From NCBI GenBank assembly GCA_045575975.1, contig JAZNFO010000064.1:6300-70299 (forward strand): a stretch of 64,000 bases of DNA, in the 5' to 3' direction. Source of the stretch: RGIG8709 sp045575975 (lineage in GTDB: Bacteria; Bacillota; Clostridia; Monoglobales; Monoglobaceae). The notes below the pieces were generated by a model. It made no database searches. It worked only from the letters and a program-made list of their open reading frames with translations, and had not been told where the DNA came from. Positions within the stretch are counted from its first letter, which is position 1, and the number at the start of each line of letters is the position of its first letter. The translations under genes and the position numbers were made by a program. Positions 6,694 to 15,338 of the stretch are shown here, piece after piece.

Positions 6694-6999
6694 TTAATTA
6701 CATTCAAGTATTTTTTTAAGTCCTGATATTTCAAGTATCTTGTCAACCTGCTGGTTTGCTCTTATTACCATTGTTTTTCCGCCAAGAGAATTTATTATCT
6801 TATATCTCCCTGCAATAACCCCTATGCCTGAACTGTCCATAAATGACACCTTATTGAAATCAAGCACAAGATTTTTTATCTTTCTAAGCTCGATTTCCCT
6901 GTCAATCATCTCTCTTACATCCTTTGCACTGTGGTGGTCAAGCTCCCCCTCAGGCTTTACAACAAGTGTTGTTCCTATGTGTTCTATTCTTATATCCAT
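6694..6999 (-). CDS. spoIIAA: Anti-anti-sigma factor SpoIIAA
   Basis: This is a 101-aa STAS-domain protein. The phospho-acceptor serine lies in FMDSSGIGVI (about residues 55-64). When dephosphorylated by SpoIIE it displaces SigF from SpoIIAB. AAGGAGGTAATATAGA precedes the ATG. It is first in the spoIIA operon, with a SigH-like promoter at 7023-7052. Length is normal, at the short end for the family. Confidence 0.94.
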   Translation of the reverse strand: MDIRIEHIGTTLVVKPEGELDHHSAKDVREMIDREIELRKIKNLVLDFNKVSFMDSSGIGVIAGRYKIINSLGGKTMVIRANQQVDKILEISGLKKILECN

Positions 7000-7022
7000 T
7001 CTATATTACCTCCTTCATATAT

Positions 7023-7052
7023 AATTTCTATAAATTACCAATTTTTTCCTTT
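7023..7052 (-). promoter_or_regulatory. Candidate SigH promoter of the spoIIA operon
   Basis: On the minus strand AAAGGAAAA matches the SigH -35 consensus (RNAGGAWWW). Twelve bases later ATAGAAATT matches the -10 consensus RNNGAATWW at all but one position. It ends 23 bases before the spoIIAA start. In Bacillus spoIIA is SigH-dependent, which supports the reading. Confidence 0.5.
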
Positions 7053-7076
7053 TTTTATTTTATTAAATCGTCAGAC

Positions 7077-7111
7077 AAAAAACGACAGCCGAAAACATTT
7101 TCGACTGTCGT
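7077..7111 (-). terminator. Intrinsic terminator of valS
   Basis: Stem ACGACAG-C-CGAAAA pairs with TTTTCG-A-CTGTCGT around a three-base loop, followed on the minus strand by TTTTTT. It lies 18 bases after the valS stop and just upstream of the spoIIA promoter. Confidence 0.85.
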
Positions 7112-7128
7112 CTTAAAATTATAAGTTA

Positions 7129-9756
7129 TTATTCAAAGCTTTTTAAGGATTCAATAACTTTTTCAAGCATTTCCTTATATTTTTCGCCTTTCTTACGCTC
7201 CTCTTCAACAACGCTTGCGGGAGCCTTGTCAACAAAGCCTTTGTTATTTAATTTTCCTTCAACTCGTTTTATCTCATTTTCAAGGTTTGCTTTTTCCTTA
7301 CTTAATCTTTCGATTTCTTTTTCTCTGTCAACCAGCTCGTCAAAAGGAATATAAATTTCCGCCTTATTAACAACCACAGAAACTGCATTTTCAGGAACAT
7401 CCTTTTTATCTTTTGCAATAACAACGCCCTGAGCTGACGCAAGCTTTTCAAAGAACACTGTTGCATCTGAGAATGCATCCTCTTCGTCTGTGATAATAAA
7501 GAGCTTTGCTTTCTTTGACGGAGGAACATTCATTTTGTTTCTCACATTTCTTATGCCCTTGATTGCATCCATAATAACTTCCATATGAGCTTCTGCGTCT
7601 TTATTATCAAGCTTCTCATCAAAAGTGGGGAAGCTTGAAATCATAATGCTTTCACCCTCGTGAGGAAGTGCCTGCCAGATTTCTTCTGTTATAAACGGCA
7701 TAAACGGATGGAGAAGCTTAAGTGTGTTTGATAAAACATAGCTTAAAACCTGTTGTGCGGTTATGTTTGCTTCACCTTCTTCAAAAAATCTTGGCTTAAC
7801 AAGCTCGATATACCAGTCACAGAATTCGTCCCAGATAAAGTCATAAAGCTTCTGAACCGCAATACCAAGTTCATACTTATCAAGATTTTCTGTTACCTCT
7901 TTAACAAGAGCATTATATCTGCTTAATATCCATTTATCTTCTGCAAAAAGTTTTTCAGCTGACGGAAGTTCTGCCTTATCAATGTTTAAATTCATAAGAA
8001 CAAATCTTGAAGCATTCCATATTTTGTTTGCAAAGTTTCTGCTTGCTTCAACTCTCTCAATATAAAATCTCATATCATTTCCGGGAGAGTTTCCTGTTGC
8101 AAGGGTAAATCTCAAAGCATCCGCTCCGTATTTATCAACAATTTCAAGCGGGTCAATTCCGTTGCCCAGGGACTTACTCATTTTTCTTCCCTGACTGTCA
8201 CGGACAAGACCGTGAATATAAATATGCTTAAAGGGTTCTTTCCCAGTGTGTTCAAGACTTGAGAATATCATTCTTGCAACCCAGAAGAAGATAATATCAT
8301 ATCCCGTAACCAAAACTGATGTTGGGAAGAAATAATCAAGGTCTTCTGTTTTTTCGGGCCAGCCAAGAGTTGAGAACGGCCAGAGTGCTGAACTGAACCA
8401 TGTGTCAAGAACATCCTCTTCCTGACGCATTGGCTGTCCGCACTTAGGACAAGTCTTAACATCTTCTATTGAAACAACTGTTTCTCCGCAGGCATCACAA
8501 TAATATGCCGGAATTCTGTGTCCCCACCAGAGTTGACGGGAAATACACCAGTCGTGAACATTTTCCATCCAGTTCATATATGTTTTTGAGAATCTGTCTG
8601 GAATAAATGAAACTGTTTTGTTTTCAACAACCTCAATTGCCTTTTCAGCAAGAGGCTGCATCTTAACAAACCACTGTTTTGATGTTATCGGTTCAACTGT
8701 TGTTCCGCAACGATAGCAGGTTCCAACATTATGCGTGTGTGGTTCTGTTTTGATTAAAAGCCCCTGTTCTTCAAGGTCAGCAAGCATTGCTTTTCTGCAT
8801 TCATAACGGTCCATACCTTCATATTTTCCGCCGTATGAATTAATTGTGGCATCATCATTCATAACCTTAATCTGTACAAGATTATGTCTTAATCCAACCT
8901 CAAAATCATTAGGATCGTGAGCAGGTGTAATCTTAACACAGCCTGTTCCAAATTCTTTGTCAACATATTCATCCGCAATAACAGGAATTTCTCTGCCAAC
9001 AAGAGGAAGAATAAGCTTTTTGCCAACCAGCTCCTTATATCTTTCATCATCTGGGTTAACTGCGACTGCAGTATCTCCAAACAAGGTTTCAGGCCTTGTT
9101 GTTGCAATAACAACATATCCGTCTGAATCCTTAATAGGATATTTAATATGCCAGAAATTTCCATCCTGCTCTGTGTATTCAACTTCTGCATCCGAAAGTG
9201 CTGTTGCACAGCTTGGACACCAGTTTATAATTCTGTTTCCCTGATAAATAAGACCTTTGTTATAAAGATTAACAAAAACCTCTTTAACCGCTTTTGAACA
9301 GCCCTCATCCATTGTAAAGCGTTCTCTTTCCCAGTCGCAGGAGCATCCAAGCTTCTTTATCTGGTTTATAATACGGTTTCCATACTGTTCTTTCCAGTCC
9401 CATACACGCTCTAAAAACTTGTCTCTTCCAAGGTCATATCTTGTGAGACCTTCTTCTTTTCTTAAGTTTTCTTCAACCTTTATCTGGGTTGCAATTCCCG
9501 CATGGTCTGTTCCCGGAACCCAAAGAGCCTCATAGCCCTGCATTCTTTTTGTTCTAATTAAAATATCCTGAAAGGTTTCATCCAGAGCATGTCCCATATG
9601 CAACTGACCTGTTACATTTGGAGGAGGAATAACGATTGTGAAAGGCTTTTTATCCTTATTCACTGTTGCATGAAAATAGCCTTTGTCCATCCATTCCTTA
9701 TATATTCTGTCTTCTACCTGTTTAGGTTCGTATGTTTTTGACAATTCTTTAGCCAA
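7129..9756 (-). CDS. valS: Valyl-tRNA synthetase
   Basis: This 875-aa class I synthetase charges tRNA-Val. The ATP-site signatures are present: PPPNVTGQLHMGHA (HIGH motif, residues about 44-57) and GRKMSKSLGN (KMSKS, near 525). The editing (CP1) domain spans roughly 180-340, two zinc-type cysteine pairs lie near 410-440 (CDACG, CPKCG), and a C-terminal coiled coil (about 800-875) is typical of ValRS. GGAAGGAGATG precedes the ATG. It is monocistronic with its own SigA promoter (9820-9848) and terminator. No T-box leader was seen. Confidence 0.98.
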   Translation of the reverse strand: MAKELSKTYEPKQVEDRIYKEWMDKGYFHATVNKDKKPFTIVIPPPNVTGQLHMGHALDETFQDILIRTKRMQGYEALWVPGTDHAGIATQIKVEENLRKEEGLTRYDLGRDKFLERVWDWKEQYGNRIINQIKKLGCSCDWERERFTMDEGCSKAVKEVFVNLYNKGLIYQGNRIINWCPSCATALSDAEVEYTEQDGNFWHIKYPIKDSDGYVVIATTRPETLFGDTAVAVNPDDERYKELVGKKLILPLVGREIPVIADEYVDKEFGTGCVKITPAHDPNDFEVGLRHNLVQIKVMNDDATINSYGGKYEGMDRYECRKAMLADLEEQGLLIKTEPHTHNVGTCYRCGTTVEPITSKQWFVKMQPLAEKAIEVVENKTVSFIPDRFSKTYMNWMENVHDWCISRQLWWGHRIPAYYCDACGETVVSIEDVKTCPKCGQPMRQEEDVLDTWFSSALWPFSTLGWPEKTEDLDYFFPTSVLVTGYDIIFFWVARMIFSSLEHTGKEPFKHIYIHGLVRDSQGRKMSKSLGNGIDPLEIVDKYGADALRFTLATGNSPGNDMRFYIERVEASRNFANKIWNASRFVLMNLNIDKAELPSAEKLFAEDKWILSRYNALVKEVTENLDKYELGIAVQKLYDFIWDEFCDWYIELVKPRFFEEGEANITAQQVLSYVLSNTLKLLHPFMPFITEEIWQALPHEGESIMISSFPTFDEKLDNKDAEAHMEVIMDAIKGIRNVRNKMNVPPSKKAKLFIITDEEDAFSDATVFFEKLASAQGVVIAKDKKDVPENAVSVVVNKAEIYIPFDELVDREKEIERLSKEKANLENEIKRVEGKLNNKGFVDKAPASVVEEERKKGEKYKEMLEKVIESLKSFE

Positions 9757-9819
9757 AACTAAACATCTCCTTCCGTATATGTAAATCTGCTACGCAGATA
9801 AATCCGCACATATACAGTT

Positions 9820-9848
9820 AGTATAACAAAATTCTGTTTAAATTGCAA
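9820..9848 (-). promoter_or_regulatory. SigA promoter of valS
   Basis: TTGCAA, 17 bases, TATACT on the minus strand, ending 64 bases before the start codon. The leader between them can fold into a stem (TATATGT...ACATATA with an inner ATCTGC/GCAGAT) but lacks T-box features. Confidence 0.7.
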
Positions 9849-9876
9849 GCATTTTAGCAAATTTTAAGTTTTTCAA

Positions 9877-9906
9877 TTGACACAGATGCAACCTGTGTGT
9901 TAGTAT
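9877..9906 (+). promoter_or_regulatory. Promoter of birA with internal inverted repeat
   Basis: TTGACA, 18 bases, TAGTAT, then 23 bases to the start codon. A short inverted repeat ACACAG...CTGTGT (9880-9897) occupies the spacer and could bind a regulator; no classical BirA operator is present. Confidence 0.5.
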
Positions 9907-9929
9907 AACATTGAAAGGAGCCTTGAAGT

Positions 9930-10700
9930 ATGCTTAATATATCAGAAAATGCCATAAGAGAATACCTTACATTTCCTGTGCCTGAAATTATTATTTTAGA
10001 CTCGGTTGACTCCACAAACAGCTACTTAAAAAAGCTTTCGGAAGAAAACATAAAAAAAGGTACTGTTGTTATTGCAAAAAATCAGACAAAAGGACGGGGC
10101 AGAACGGGAAACAGCTTTTTCTCTCCTAACGGAGGACTTTATATGAGCATCCTTCTTGATTCAGGGCTAAACACAGAATTTGTGACGGCAATTTCGGGAG
10201 TTGCCCTTTGCCGTGCCATAAAAAAATGCACGGATTTCTTGCCCAAAATCAAATGGGTTAATGATATTTATATAGACAAAAAAAAGATTTGCGGAATACT
10301 GGCGGAGGGAACAGTTTCACCTGACGGAAGCCTTAAAAATATTATTCTTGGCATCGGTCTTAACATTCTTGCTCCAAAGGAAGGTTTTCCCGAAGACATA
10401 AAACACAAGGCGGGAGCAATTTTTAAACAGGATATGCCTATAAATGCAGAAAACAAAATTACTGCAGAAATTATAAACTCCCTTTTTGAATTATTGACAG
10501 ATAAAACAGATGCATTTATTGAAGAATACAGAAATATTTCCCTTCTTACGGGAAAAGAAATAGAATATAAAAAAAATAATCAAATCCTTACAGGGCGGGT
10601 TATTTCAATAGATGAAAAGCTTAGACTTGTGGTTATAACACAAGACGGTGAAAAAGACATTCTTTCATCAGGAGAAATAAAAATACTTAACTGGGAATAA
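9930..10700 (+). CDS. birA: Biotin--[acetyl-CoA-carboxylase] ligase
   Basis: This 256-aa biotin protein ligase attaches biotin to carboxylase carrier lysines through biotinyl-5'-AMP. The GRGRTGNSFFSP motif (about residues 56-67, adenylate loop) and KWVNDIY (about 108-114, biotin site) are clear, followed by the small C-terminal SH3-like domain (about 205-256). There is no N-terminal helix-turn-helix, so this is a group I enzyme without repressor function. The ATG follows GAAAGGAGCC. It is divergent from valS and monocistronic, with a terminator directly downstream. Confidence 0.93.
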   Translation: MLNISENAIREYLTFPVPEIIILDSVDSTNSYLKKLSEENIKKGTVVIAKNQTKGRGRTGNSFFSPNGGLYMSILLDSGLNTEFVTAISGVALCRAIKKCTDFLPKIKWVNDIYIDKKKICGILAEGTVSPDGSLKNIILGIGLNILAPKEGFPEDIKHKAGAIFKQDMPINAENKITAEIINSLFELLTDKTDAFIEEYRNISLLTGKEIEYKKNNQILTGRVISIDEKLRLVVITQDGEKDILSSGEIKILNWE

Positions 10701-10704
10701 AAAG

Positions 10705-10745
10705 AAGCTGTTTGAAAAAATTATTTCAAACAGCCTCTTTTTTTA
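10705..10745. terminator. Bidirectional terminator between birA and the DUF378 gene
   Basis: GCTGTTTGA (10708-10716) pairs with TCAAACAGC, with A- and T-runs on the two flanks, so it can end both the plus-strand birA transcript and the minus-strand DUF378 transcript. Confidence 0.8.
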
Positions 10746-10949
10746 TTTCTCTCTGTCTACTATCGGAGAATCATTAAATAAGAATGATATTGACCAAAGT
10801 CCTGCAAGTCCCACAATAGTAAAAATTATTTTACTTATTAAAGAGGTTTGTCCTCCGAACAATGAACCTACCAAATCAATACCAAAGAGTCCGATTGAAC
10901 CCCAGTTTATTGCACCGATAATAACAAGAATTAAAGCTAAAACATTCAT
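10743..10949 (-). CDS. DUF378 family small membrane protein (YuzA-like)
   Basis: This 68-aa protein has two hydrophobic segments (residues 2-22 and 38-58) separated by a WGSIGLFGIDLVGSLFG loop, the signature of DUF378. The start is the ATG at 10949 behind AAAAAGGAGC; a longer upstream frame runs into the inverted-repeat element and is not used. Function is unknown. The Asn-Trp-Gly motif and two-helix layout are seen across Firmicutes homologues. Confidence 0.85.
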   Translation of the reverse strand: MNVLALILVIIGAINWGSIGLFGIDLVGSLFGGQTSLISKIIFTIVGLAGLWSISFLFNDSPIVDREK

Positions 10950-10990
10950 TATAATATAATGCTCCTTTTTCTTTTTTATTTTCTTGTTTG

Positions 10991-11264
10991 TAGGGTAACA
11001 GTATAAAAACGAACCGTGATTTTGAAAGACAAATTTATGTTTCCTCTGCGTTAAAATGCTCGGCAATCCACAAAGGATTACCTGTGCTTTTGCCTTGATA
11101 AACCAAAAATTTGTTCGTTCAAAATTCTTCGACCTAAAACTTTGCAATTTGGGGCAGATTTTTGTGCGGAGGATGCAGATAGGCTGACGCCTATCAAAGA
11201 CGACGCGCTAAAATACGCCTAAATTTAGAGTTTTAGGCAGGTTCGGGTTTACACTGTTACCCTA
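10991..11264. mobile_element. MITE-like element with 25-bp terminal inverted repeats
   Basis: The left end (10991-11015, TAGGGTAACAGT then a CGAACC end) and the reverse complement of the right end (11240-11264) agree at 22 of 25 bases, and both start with TA. The 274-bp interior has no transposase but holds a small hairpin (GATAGGC/GCCTATC at 11178-11195) and is locally richer in G+C than its flanks. Terminal TA and lack of coding capacity fit a non-autonomous IS630/mariner-type element, by inference. It sits in the gap between two divergent genes. Confidence 0.7.
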
Positions 11265-11360
11265 TATTTTTAGTTTTTTTCTTTAAAATATACTTCCGAT
11301 TTTTGCATATTAAAATTATAAATTTCAAATAATATTTTTAAAAAAGATTAGGTGATATTT

Positions 11361-11756
11361 TTGAAAAAATTTTTTCTTTATTTAATTGTAATAACTTTTG
11401 TTTTCTCTTTTTCCTTTGCAACAGAGGATTTATATTATGAGCTTTCAAACAACAGAAAATGCTTATCAGCTGCCACAAAAATTGCAGAACTTACAGATGC
11501 TGACGACATTGCAATTTTATACAAAGATAAAAACCTTCTTTGCGGACTTCGTCTTAGGGACCGAACTTTTTCAGAAGATGACAGAAATCTTGTTATGGAA
11601 ATTTTAAAAAATGATTTTTCTGTCATAAAAAATTTCCGTCTTGAAGCAAACAACGCTCTATCTCAGGATATTTTAGAGCTTTCTTATTATTCCTCAAAAA
11701 ACATTCATAAATACATTTTATCCTCCAGATTTGATTTTTTAATGGCAAAGAATTGA
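11361..11756 (+). CDS. Putative exported protein, possibly YhcN/YlaJ-like
   Basis: A short hydrophobic leader (FFLYLIVITFVFSFSFA) is followed by a soluble domain of about 110 residues. It has a DDIAILYKDKNLLCGLRL strand pair, an acidic helix, and an FRLEANNALSQDI end, reminiscent of the small alpha/beta fold of sporulation lipoproteins YhcN/YlaJ. There is no lipobox cysteine at the usual place, so the assignment is tentative. The start is taken as TTG at 11361, eight bases after AGGTGAT; a GTG at 11352 would overlap that RBS. It stands alone ahead of ymfF. Confidence 0.5.
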   Translation: MKKFFLYLIVITFVFSFSFATEDLYYELSNNRKCLSAATKIAELTDADDIAILYKDKNLLCGLRLRDRTFSEDDRNLVMEILKNDFSVIKNFRLEANNALSQDILELSYYSSKNIHKYILSSRFDFLMAKN

Positions 11757-11821
11757 TTTAATTTTTAAATTATGATAAAATGAATATAATCATATATAGT
11801 TTTAAGAAAGGAATGTTTTTA

Positions 11822-13102
11822 ATGAATAATATTTTAAGTGTGGCTTTAACAGATGGCGTAAGTCTTCATCTTGCCAAATCAGAAAAATTTAAAACAAATT
11901 TACTTAGTTTATATATAAAAATTCCCGTTACAAAGGAAAATGCGACATTATCCGCACTTCTTCCGAAGGTTTTAAGACGAGGAAGCAAAGCTTACCCCTC
12001 CCTTTCCGCAATCGCAACAAACTGCGAGGAGTTATACGGAGCTTCTTTTTATTCAGGGCTCAGGAAAAAAGGTGACTTTGCTTTTTTATACTTTTCTCTT
12101 GAGTTTGTTTCGGGAGAATATTTGAAAGACAGTAATATTCTTTCAGATGCAATAGATTTCTTAAAAGAACTTGTTTTTAATCCGAAAACAGAACACGGAG
12201 TTTTTGACAAAAGCTTTGTTGACTCCGAAAAAATAAATTTAAGAGACGATATTGAAGGTCTTATCAATGAGAAAAAAGAATATGCAGACCAGAGAGTGAA
12301 AGAGATAAGCTTTGAAGACTCACCATACGGAATATCTCCTTTTGGTTTTAAAGAAGATATAGACTCTATCACACCAGAAAGCTTATATGAATACTACAAA
12401 AAAGTTATAACAGAATGTAAAATGGACTTTTTCCTGAGCGGAGCGTTTGATGCAGAAAAAGCACCATCTATATTATCCGAGAGTTTTTCAGATGTTTTAT
12501 CTCCAAGGAATCCTGCTTATCTTCCAACAGCTATTGCAAAAAGTAATAGTGGAGATATAAAAAGGGTTACCGACAAAATGGATGTTACTCAAAGCAAGCT
12601 TTGTATCACTATGTTCACAGACACAGACCCATTTTCTCCTGAATATTATGCATCGGCGGTGTTTAACTGCATATACGGCGGAAGTCCTTTCTCAAAACTT
12701 TTTAACAATGTGAGAGAAAAGCTTTCACTTGCATACTATGTTTCATCCCGTCTTGACAGGCAAAAGGGATGTATGCTTATAAGCTCGGGCATTGAAAATG
12801 ACAAATTTCAGGATGCATACAGCGAGATTATGCTCTGGCTTGATAAAATGAAAGCCGGGGATTTTTCAGACGATGAAATCCTGTCTGCAAAAAAATATCT
12901 TGAAACTAACTTAAATTCAATAGCCGACAGTCTCAGGGCATCAGAAGACTATCTTATTTCCGCTTTATCAGAAGAGAGACAGCCTGAAACAATCGAAAAT
13001 CTTGTAAGCAACCTAAACAAGGTTACAAGAGATGAAATTATTAAAATTGCAAACAAGGTTCATCCTGACACAGTTTATCTTTTAACAGGAAAAGACATAT
13101 AA
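11822..13102 (+). CDS. ymfF: M16-family peptidase-like protein YmfF (inactive type)
   Basis: This 426-aa protein has the M16 (insulinase/processing peptidase) fold, but the zinc motif is missing: where HxxEH is expected the sequence reads LLPKVLRRGSKAYPS. The later arginine/tyrosine region (FNNVREKLSLAYYVSSR, about residues 290-306) is conserved. Such YmfF proteins pair with an active YmfH partner; databases describe the pair as associated with EF-P 5-aminopentanol modification. The ATG at 11822 was chosen because AAAGGAATG precedes it. ymfH follows after 15 bases, so they are co-transcribed and probably form a heterodimer. Confidence 0.85.
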   Translation: MNNILSVALTDGVSLHLAKSEKFKTNLLSLYIKIPVTKENATLSALLPKVLRRGSKAYPSLSAIATNCEELYGASFYSGLRKKGDFAFLYFSLEFVSGEYLKDSNILSDAIDFLKELVFNPKTEHGVFDKSFVDSEKINLRDDIEGLINEKKEYADQRVKEISFEDSPYGISPFGFKEDIDSITPESLYEYYKKVITECKMDFFLSGAFDAEKAPSILSESFSDVLSPRNPAYLPTAIAKSNSGDIKRVTDKMDVTQSKLCITMFTDTDPFSPEYYASAVFNCIYGGSPFSKLFNNVREKLSLAYYVSSRLDRQKGCMLISSGIENDKFQDAYSEIMLWLDKMKAGDFSDDEILSAKKYLETNLNSIADSLRASEDYLISALSEERQPETIENLVSNLNKVTRDEIIKIANKVHPDTVYLLTGKDI

Positions 13103-13117
13103 GGGAGGGCAAAGATT

Positions 13118-14404
13118 ATGGATTTTAAAATAATTGATAATAAATCAATAAATGAAAAAATACTGTGGGGAGTCCACCAGAGCGGACTTAAGATTTATAT
13201 TATACCCAAAAAGGGTTTCAGCAAATACTATGCTATATACGGCACCGACTACGGCTCCTGCGACATTGAATTTATAGCTCAGGGAGAAACCGAAAAAACC
13301 CCTCTTCCAAACGGTATTGCTCATTTTCTTGAACATAAGCTTTTTGAGGAGGAAGATGGAAAAAATGCCTTTGACCGTTTTTCTGTTACGGGAGCAAATG
13401 CCAATGCTTACACAAGCTTTGACATAACCGCATACCTTTTCTCCTGCACTGACAAGTTCTATGAAAATCTTGAAATTCTTTTAGACTTCGTTAACCATCC
13501 TTATTTTACAGAGGAAAATGTTGCAAAGGAACAGGGCATTATCGGGCAGGAAATCAAAATGTATGACGATGAACCCGGTTGGAGAGTATTTTTCAATATG
13601 CTTGGTGCAATGTTCCACAACAACCCTGTTAAAATTGATATTGCAGGAACAGTGGAAAGCATAGCGGAAATCACGCCAAAGCTTTTATATAAATGCACCG
13701 ACAATTTCTATCATCCGTCTAATATGACACTTGTTATGGTTGGGGATATTGACCCAGAAAAAGCAGTTTCTTTGGTTGATAAATATGTCCAAAAAACTTC
13801 AAATGACGGGCTGAAAAGATTTACCTATGACGAGCCTAAAGAAAGAGTAACAGAATTTGCAAGTCAGAAATTAAGTGTTTCTATGCCTATATTTATGATA
13901 GGCTTTAAGGAAACCGAAAGCTATGGGAATGGAGATGAGCTTTTGAAGAGACAGCTTGTAACAGAGCTTATTCTTGATATGTTCTTCGGGCAGAGCAGTG
14001 ATTATTATATGTCCCTTTATGAAAAGGGTCTTATAAATGCAAGCTTCTCTAAAGAAACAGAGCTTGAAAAAACCTACGGTTTTTCATCACTTTCGGGAGA
14101 AAGCAAAAACCCAAAAGAAGTCTATAAAATCACCCTTGACTATATAGATAAAATTTCAAAAGAGGAAATCGACAAAGAAAAATTTAGTCGTGCAAAGAAA
14201 GTTTTAACCGGAAAACATCTGAAAAAATTCAACAGTGTTGAAAACATTGGAAACGGCTTTATAAAAAGCTTTTTTGACGGACAAAATCCGCTTTCTGTCT
14301 TTGATATAATAAACAGTATCAAAGAAGATGACCTTAAAGCAAGACTTTCATCTCACTTTGACACAAAAAATTCTGTTTTATCAGTTGTTGAGCCTATAGA
14401 CTAA
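13118..14404 (+). CDS. ymfH: M16-family zinc peptidase YmfH
   Basis: This 428-aa M16 metallopeptidase keeps the inverted zinc motif: GIAHFLEHKLFEE (HFLEH, residues about 69-73), with the downstream glutamate expected near ENVAKEQGIIGQEI (about 129-142). The C-terminal domain has the less conserved M16C fold. It is the presumed catalytic partner of YmfF immediately upstream. GGGAGGGCAAAGATT precedes the ATG. lgt begins 11 bases downstream, making a three-gene operon. The substrate is unknown; a role in EF-P modification is reported for the family in Bacillus. Confidence 0.88.
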   Translation: MDFKIIDNKSINEKILWGVHQSGLKIYIIPKKGFSKYYAIYGTDYGSCDIEFIAQGETEKTPLPNGIAHFLEHKLFEEEDGKNAFDRFSVTGANANAYTSFDITAYLFSCTDKFYENLEILLDFVNHPYFTEENVAKEQGIIGQEIKMYDDEPGWRVFFNMLGAMFHNNPVKIDIAGTVESIAEITPKLLYKCTDNFYHPSNMTLVMVGDIDPEKAVSLVDKYVQKTSNDGLKRFTYDEPKERVTEFASQKLSVSMPIFMIGFKETESYGNGDELLKRQLVTELILDMFFGQSSDYYMSLYEKGLINASFSKETELEKTYGFSSLSGESKNPKEVYKITLDYIDKISKEEIDKEKFSRAKKVLTGKHLKKFNSVENIGNGFIKSFFDGQNPLSVFDIINSIKEDDLKARLSSHFDTKNSVLSVVEPID

Positions 14405-14415
14405 AGAGGTGCCCT

Positions 14416-15219
14416 ATGGAAAACATTATTAAATTTGAGAATCTTGGTCTTACCTTTAATATAAACCGCACCGCAATTTCAATCTTCGGACTTAATATAT
14501 ACTGGTATGGTGTAATTATTGCTTTCGGACTTATAATAGCATTTATTTATGCAACAAAGGAAGCAGAAAAAAAAGGCATTACTCAGGACGATTTGCTTAA
14601 TCTTTTCATTATCGCTCTACCTTGTGCTATAGTGGGAGCAAGACTTTATTATGTTATTTTCAGCTTTGATGATTATAAAAATAATCTCCTTGAAATTTTT
14701 AACCTCAGGGCTGGTGGAATTGCCATATACGGAGCAATTATCGGAGCATCTCTTGCGGTTTTTCTTTACTGCAGGAAGAAAAAGATTGACATTTTTAAGG
14801 TTCTTGATATTTTCGCGGTTGGACTATTAATAGGGCAGGCAATTGGAAGATGGGGAAATTTTGTTAACGGAGAGGCATTCGGAGGCACCACCTCTACCCT
14901 CTTTGCGATGACTATTATAAAAGACGGAAATATGATAGCCGAGAATGTTCACCCAACATTTTTCTACGAATCAATGTGGAATTTTCTGGGTCTTGTTATT
15001 CTTTTATTATATAAAAGAAAACAGGCATTTAAAGGAGAGTTGTTTTCTCTTTATATGTTCTGGTATGGCCTTGGAAGATTTCTGATTGAGGGACTAAGGG
15101 CTGATTCATTATACCTTGGACCTTTCAGAATTTCGCAAATAATATCTCTTATTTTGTTACTTGCAGGAGCTTACATAATAGTTAAAGGCAGAAAAAAAGC
15201 AAAATCGAAAAAAGAATAA
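14416..15219 (+). CDS. lgt: Prolipoprotein diacylglyceryl transferase
   Basis: This 267-aa polytopic membrane enzyme transfers diacylglycerol from phosphatidylglycerol to the lipobox cysteine of prelipoproteins. About seven hydrophobic segments are visible. Conserved blocks are YWYGVIIAFG (about 28-37), GARLYYVIF (74-82), RAGGIAIYGA (97-106), and the signature GQAIGRWGNFVNGEAFGG (about 138-155). The ATG follows AGAGGTGCCCT. It ends the ymfF-ymfH-lgt operon with an intrinsic terminator. Confidence 0.95.
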   Translation: MENIIKFENLGLTFNINRTAISIFGLNIYWYGVIIAFGLIIAFIYATKEAEKKGITQDDLLNLFIIALPCAIVGARLYYVIFSFDDYKNNLLEIFNLRAGGIAIYGAIIGASLAVFLYCRKKKIDIFKVLDIFAVGLLIGQAIGRWGNFVNGEAFGGTTSTLFAMTIIKDGNMIAENVHPTFFYESMWNFLGLVILLLYKRKQAFKGELFSLYMFWYGLGRFLIEGLRADSLYLGPFRISQIISLILLLAGAYIIVKGRKKAKSKKE

Positions 15220-15226
15220 TTTATGC

Positions 15227-15260
15227 AGGGCATTCCTCATCTGAGGATGCCTTGTTTTTT
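15227..15260 (+). terminator. Intrinsic terminator of lgt
   Basis: GGCAT-T-CCTCA pairs with TGAGG-ATGCC and is followed by TTGTTTTTT. It ends the ymfF-ymfH-lgt transcript just before the spoIVA promoter. Confidence 0.85.
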
Positions 15261-15277
15261 CCTTATTTTAAAAAATA

Positions 15278-15306
15278 TCATAAACTGTTCATATAACTCA
15301 TACAAT
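15278..15306 (+). promoter_or_regulatory. Candidate SigE promoter of spoIVA
   Basis: TCATAAA, 14 bases, CATACAAT. The -10 matches the SigE consensus CATACAHT exactly and the -35 matches KMATATT at five of seven positions. spoIVA is SigE-controlled in Bacillus, and the site lies 32 bases before the start codon. Confidence 0.6.
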
Positions 15307-15338
15307 AGTACAAAGTACAAGTGTTGGAGGAATTTAGA

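Noticed and set aside
9757..9850. T-box leader upstream of valS
   Set aside because: The leader is only about 60 bases, with no conserved T-box sequence and no terminator/antiterminator pair, only a simple stem.
10950..11147. N-terminal extension of the DUF378 protein
   Set aside because: The extra 66 residues come from the inverted-repeat element; a good RBS precedes the internal ATG at 10949 and the family is about 65-70 residues long.
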